From an uncultured Bacteroidota bacterium (GTDB lineage Bacteria; Bacteroidota; Bacteroidia; Bacteroidales; SZUA-534): DNA of 34,735 nucleotides. The stretch covers positions 1-34,735 of the forward strand of contig CAMHPA010000025.1 in assembly GCA_946186925.1 (NCBI GenBank). The letters run 5' to 3'. Shown in pieces: positions 31,372 to 34,735 of the stretch (the stretch's first letter is position 1; every line of letters begins with the position of its first letter). A model generated the notes under the pieces. It did no database searches and had not been told where the DNA came from. It worked only from the letters and a program-made list of their open reading frames with translations. The position numbers and the translations under genes were made by a program.

Positions 31372-31944
31372 ATGAAGGTCGGGCTCTACTTCGGTTCATT
31401 CAATCCCGTGCACATTGGGCATCTGGCACTGGCCAACTACATTGTGGAATACACTGACCTTGAGGCAGTTTGGTTTGTTGTGAGCCCGCAAAACCCACTC
31501 AAGCAGCGCGCCCAACTTTTAGACGACTACCAACGTCTGCACCTTGTGAATCTCGCTTTGCGCGATTTTCCGAAGTTCCGCGCCTGCGACGTTGAGTTTC
31601 GAATGCCGAAGCCATCGTATACCATTGATACTCTGGCTTATCTGGGCGAGCAGCACCCAAGCCACGAGTTCACACTGATTATGGGCGAGGACAATCTGGC
31701 CACCCTGCACAAGTGGAAGAACTACGAGTTGCTGCTAAACAATTATCGGATAATTGTTTACCCGCGTCCGAACTGCCCCCGAACCGATTTTCACACGCAC
31801 CCGCACGTGCAACTGATTGACGCACCGCAGATTGACATCTCGTCGAGTTTCATCCGCCAAAGCATTGCAAGCGGCAAAGACGTGCGTTTCTTTGTGCCCG
31901 AAAAGGCGTGGGAATATATTGACGAAATGAATTTTTACAAATAG
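31372..31944 (+). CDS. nadD: Nicotinate-nucleotide adenylyltransferase
   Basis: Makes deamido-NAD from nicotinate mononucleotide and ATP in NAD biosynthesis. The 190-residue product carries the nucleotidyltransferase motif YFGSFNPVHIGHLALAN (6-22), WFVVSPQNPLK, the FTLIMGEDNLATLHKWKNYE segment, and the C-terminal ISSSFIRQSIASG (the ISxTxIR motif with Ser for Thr). Normal length. It follows gmk directly and the gldB-like gene starts 9 bp after its stop. Confidence 0.96.
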   Translation: MKVGLYFGSFNPVHIGHLALANYIVEYTDLEAVWFVVSPQNPLKQRAQLLDDYQRLHLVNLALRDFPKFRACDVEFRMPKPSYTIDTLAYLGEQHPSHEFTLIMGEDNLATLHKWKNYELLLNNYRIIVYPRPNCPRTDFHTHPHVQLIDAPQIDISSSFIRQSIASGKDVRFFVPEKAWEYIDEMNFYK

Positions 31945-31953
31945 CCGCAAGTT

Positions 31954-32952
31954 ATGAAGAACATTATCAAGATTTTAGCCATTAGTTTCCTGGCCGCAGC
32001 GTGCGGCAGCAAGGGCGTTGACATCAGCGGCACATACAAAGACATTGAAATTCAGCGATTTGAGCAGGATTTGTTTGCCATTCCTGTCGATAGCATCTGG
32101 CAGTATGTTCCGCAAATGGAACAGAAATACGGCCGATTCTTCGACCTTTACAATCAGCGCGTTATCTGCATTGGTGGCACCAATCAGCTGAACTACGACC
32201 GCAAACTGGCTTCGTTCCTGACCGACCCCGACATCCGCGGCTCGTACCGCGAAGTGAGCCGCATTTTCGGCATCGGAAATTTGAGTTGCCAAAAAGAGCT
32301 GTCGGAAGCGTGGGCGCGAATGGCTGCATTGTTTCCAAATATCACTCTGCCAACAATTTACACGCATATTTCAGGCTTCAATCAGAACATTGTTGCCGAC
32401 TCGGGCGTCATCAGTATCAGTCTTGATAAATATCTGGGGGTCAATCACAAATACTATCAAATGCTACGCACGCCGGTCTATCTGCAGCGCAATATGCACC
32501 CGCAGAAAGTGGCCACCGACGCAGTGCTGGCCTTGTGTCTGACCGAATTTGAGTACGCCCCGAAAGACGACAATATGATTTCGCAAATGCTCTATTACGG
32601 CAAGGTTCACGTTCTGCTCGACGCACTGCTGCCCGACGCCCCCGACACGCTGAAATGGGGCTACACGCGGCAACAACTCGACTGGTGCGGCCGCAACGAA
32701 CAGCAAATGTGGCTCTCAATGGTCGAGAAAGACGCTCTTTTCAGCACATCGGTGAAGGAAATAACCCGAATGATTGCGCCCGCGCCGTTCACATCATCGT
32801 TCTCGCAGAAATCGCCTGGCGGCGTCGGCCAATGGATTGGCTATCAGATTATTAAATCATACCTGAAGCACAATCCGAAAATCACTATTCAGGACCTAAT
32901 GCGCGAAAACGACTACCAAATGGTGCTGAATGCGTCGCATTATAAGCCGTGA
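31954..32952 (+). CDS. GldB-like lipoprotein
   Basis: A 332-residue lipoprotein with lipobox FLAAAC (Cys17). It matches the gliding-motility lipoprotein GldB family: IEIQRFEQDLFAIPVD near residue 32, YGRFFDLYNQRV, a YTHISGFNQNIVADSGVISISLDKYLG block in the middle, and the C-terminal GGVGQWIGYQIIKSYLKHNP and DLMRENDYQMVLNASHYKP. GldB was named in gliding flavobacteria. Homologues occur in non-gliding Bacteroidales, where the role is unclear. It is the last gene of the likely yicC-gmk-nadD-gldB unit. Low-complexity sequence (gaaggatt units) follows. Confidence 0.82.
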   Translation: MKNIIKILAISFLAAACGSKGVDISGTYKDIEIQRFEQDLFAIPVDSIWQYVPQMEQKYGRFFDLYNQRVICIGGTNQLNYDRKLASFLTDPDIRGSYREVSRIFGIGNLSCQKELSEAWARMAALFPNITLPTIYTHISGFNQNIVADSGVISISLDKYLGVNHKYYQMLRTPVYLQRNMHPQKVATDAVLALCLTEFEYAPKDDNMISQMLYYGKVHVLLDALLPDAPDTLKWGYTRQQLDWCGRNEQQMWLSMVEKDALFSTSVKEITRMIAPAPFTSSFSQKSPGGVGQWIGYQIIKSYLKHNPKITIQDLMRENDYQMVLNASHYKP

Positions 32953-33132
32953 AGACATTGACGGAAGGATTGAAGGATTAATCTATTCAGTGATTCGGTT
33001 ATTCAATGATTGCGTTGGCGTCTATAACAATTGCCCGTTTATCGTTTTTTTAGCCCCCCTGACGGCATTTTTTCAAATATTGCGGCATAATGCGTTTGCA
33101 TTGCGATTCGTAATTTAATCTAATTAGGAAAT

Positions 33133-34545
33133 ATGAAACACATCTTGACAATGGGGCTCGCAGCGTTGCTTGTACAAGGCGTCTCGGCCCAAAACCCGAT
33201 TATCCGCGACCAATTCTCGGCCGACCCGACGGCGCGCGTCTTCAACGGAAAGGTTTATCTTTTCCCGTCGCACGACATTTCGCCGCTTTCGGCCTACGAC
33301 TATCCGCGCAAAGACTGGTTCTGTATGAACGACTATCACGTCTTCTCGTCGGAAAACCTGACCGACTGGACCGACCACGGCGTGATTCTCGACCAAAAAA
33401 ACGTGCCTTGGGGCAACCCGACGGCTTATAGTATGTGGGCGCCCGACTGCGTTCAGGGAAAAGACGGCAAATACTACTTCTACTTCCCCAACGCAAGCAA
33501 GCAGGGCCGTGGTTTCGGCGTGGGCGTGGCTGTAGCCGACAAACCCGAAGGACCGTACAAACCGCTGGAAAAGAGCATTGAAGGCATCAACGGCATCGAC
33601 CCGTGCGTGCTTCAGGCAAGCGACGGCAACAACTACATTTTCTGGGGTGCTGGCAACTGTGCAAAACTGAAAGACAATATGATAGAGTTGGCCGACGACA
33701 ATCCAAAAGACACCGTCAAATGGGGACCGCGCTCATTTGTTATGACAGGCGTGAACTGCCTGAAAGGTCTGCCATCGCGCCAAGCGGAAGGCCCGTTCGC
33801 GTTTGAGTACAACGGCAACTACTATCTGACCTACCCGTACGTTGTGAAAGACCGCGAAGCACTCGGCTACGCAATGAGCAAGAACCCAATGGGCCCCTAC
33901 GAGTACAAAGGCCTGATTATGGAAGAGCGCCCCGACTGCTGGACCAACCACCACTCAATCATCAACTTCAAGGGCCAATGGTACTTGTTCTATCACTACA
34001 ACTACCTGTCGCCCAACTTCGACAAAAACCGCTCGGCCTGCATCGATAAACTGGAATTCAACCCCGACGGCACCATTAAGCCCGTTACAATGACGGTGCG
34101 CGGCGTGGGCATCACCAAGGCAACCGACAAGATTCAGATTGACCGCTACAGCAAAATCAGCGACGGCGTGAAAGTGGATTTTGTGTATGCCAACGACCCC
34201 GACACCACCAAACGTTTTGAAGGCTGGGAAGCCATTTTCAGCAAGAAGGGCGACTGGGTTGAGTATGACGACGTTGATTTCGGGCAGAACGACAACCTGG
34301 CAAGTTTTGCCATAAAAGCCAAATTCAATACCGCAAAGAAAACCATCGTCCGCGTGCACGTCGATAGCCAAACCGGTCCTGTTGTGGGCGAGTTCTCGAC
34401 TCTGAAATTCCCTGTCGGAATCGAGACAAGCGGCTCGTTAAAGATTACTGGCACAAAGACAAAGAACCCGAAAGGCGTTCACAATGTGTTTGTGGAACTG
34501 GTTGAAGGTGAGAATGTTGCTGTGGATTGGATTAGTTTTGAGTAG
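33133..34545 (+). CDS. Secreted glycoside hydrolase family 43 protein with CBM6-like module
   Basis: Likely a beta-xylosidase or alpha-L-arabinofuranosidase on arabinoxylan. A signal peptide ends near GVSAQ (residue 20). The GH43 propeller shows base Asp31 (ADPTARVFNGKVYLF), Asp156 (GIDPCVLQ) and acid Glu219 (AEGPFAFEYNGNYYLTYP). Residues from about 340 form a beta-sandwich resembling CBM6 (WVEYDDVDFGQND, VRVHVDSQTGPVVGEF, HNVFVELVEGENVAVDWISFE). 470 residues fits a GH43-CBM6 pair. It is a single gene with its own terminator. No SusC/SusD genes are in view, so it is not part of a visible polysaccharide utilisation locus. Confidence 0.93.
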   Translation: MKHILTMGLAALLVQGVSAQNPIIRDQFSADPTARVFNGKVYLFPSHDISPLSAYDYPRKDWFCMNDYHVFSSENLTDWTDHGVILDQKNVPWGNPTAYSMWAPDCVQGKDGKYYFYFPNASKQGRGFGVGVAVADKPEGPYKPLEKSIEGINGIDPCVLQASDGNNYIFWGAGNCAKLKDNMIELADDNPKDTVKWGPRSFVMTGVNCLKGLPSRQAEGPFAFEYNGNYYLTYPYVVKDREALGYAMSKNPMGPYEYKGLIMEERPDCWTNHHSIINFKGQWYLFYHYNYLSPNFDKNRSACIDKLEFNPDGTIKPVTMTVRGVGITKATDKIQIDRYSKISDGVKVDFVYANDPDTTKRFEGWEAIFSKKGDWVEYDDVDFGQNDNLASFAIKAKFNTAKKTIVRVHVDSQTGPVVGEFSTLKFPVGIETSGSLKITGTKTKNPKGVHNVFVELVEGENVAVDWISFE

Positions 34546-34566
34546 AACCACATTTGTAATAACCGG

Positions 34567-34600
34567 AAAGCGGGGTTGCTGATGCAATTCCGCTTTTTTT
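34567..34600 (+). terminator. Terminator of the second GH43 gene
   Basis: A 13-bp stem (34567-34579 with 34584-34596, two G-T pairs), loop tgat, then a run of T to 34600. Confidence 0.9.
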
Positions 34601-34735
34601 ATGCACCGCACAATATTTCAGCACCATCGAATAAAATATTCATATATTTATAGCAACGAAAAAATCGTTTTATTAAGGTGATATTTAATTCAATATCAAT
34701 ATAAATCCCTTTAACTTTTTCGAAAAAAAGTTTAT
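34601..34735. other. AT-rich sequence at the right edge
   Basis: No gene is seen in these 135 bp. The AT-rich composition suits a promoter region for a gene beyond the window. No motif could be confirmed. Confidence 0.4.

Overview
The window reads as chromosomal DNA of a member of the Bacteroidetes, most likely order Bacteroidales. Evidence: promoters of the phylum type (TTTG, about 20 nt, TAnnTTTG), few strong Shine-Dalgarno sites, BspA-type leucine-rich repeats, a GldB-type lipoprotein, DUF3109 and DUF3127 proteins, DUF4369/TlpA-type thioredoxin lipoproteins, two secreted GH43 enzymes and an rSAM/lipoprotein cassette. Housekeeping genes look moderately GC-rich. Several surface or accessory genes are visibly AT-richer.

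Layout. 1-570: the 3' end of an unknown gene that seems broken by a one-base deletion, then a repeat-rich gap. 570-5430: aat diverging from a uracil-DNA-glycosylase-like gene, a Na/Pi cotransporter with a PhoU-like tail, a two-repeat lipoprotein, DUF3109 and tRNA-Lys. 5560-9700: rsgA overlapping a lipoprotein cyclophilin, a BspA-like LRR protein and peptidase E. 9700-15400: a NicO/RcnA-like membrane protein, an unknown exported protein, a porin-like beta-barrel, a methyltransferase-like protein, an MTHFR-like protein, a DUF3127 OB-fold protein with an SSB-like tail and a GNAT acetyltransferase.

15480-17760: an unknown exported protein paired with a GH43/beta-trefoil enzyme. 17825-19807: a compact operon of two paralogous 140-residue lipoproteins and a radical SAM/SPASM enzyme, with its own promoter and a terminator upstream. 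This is the most interesting system here. It matches what I remember as the Bacteroidetes rSAM/lipoprotein system (TIGR04133/TIGR04134), whose chemistry I believe is unknown. 19865-25753: an AGCS symporter, a Kup potassium transporter, a TlpA-like lipoprotein and HisIE with an eroded HisI half.

25870-27820: a decayed accessory pocket holding hicBA (hicA has an in-frame TGA and no catalytic His), a REP-like block, a small membrane protein with a good promoter, an orphan terminator and a candidate small RNA. 27818-32952: a GT2/membrane/Rossmann fusion ending in a degenerate sugar-transferase tail, then yicC, gmk, nadD and a gldB-like gene. 33133-34545: a second GH43 enzyme with a CBM6-like module. 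No rRNA, CRISPR array, complete insertion sequence or SusC/SusD pair was seen.
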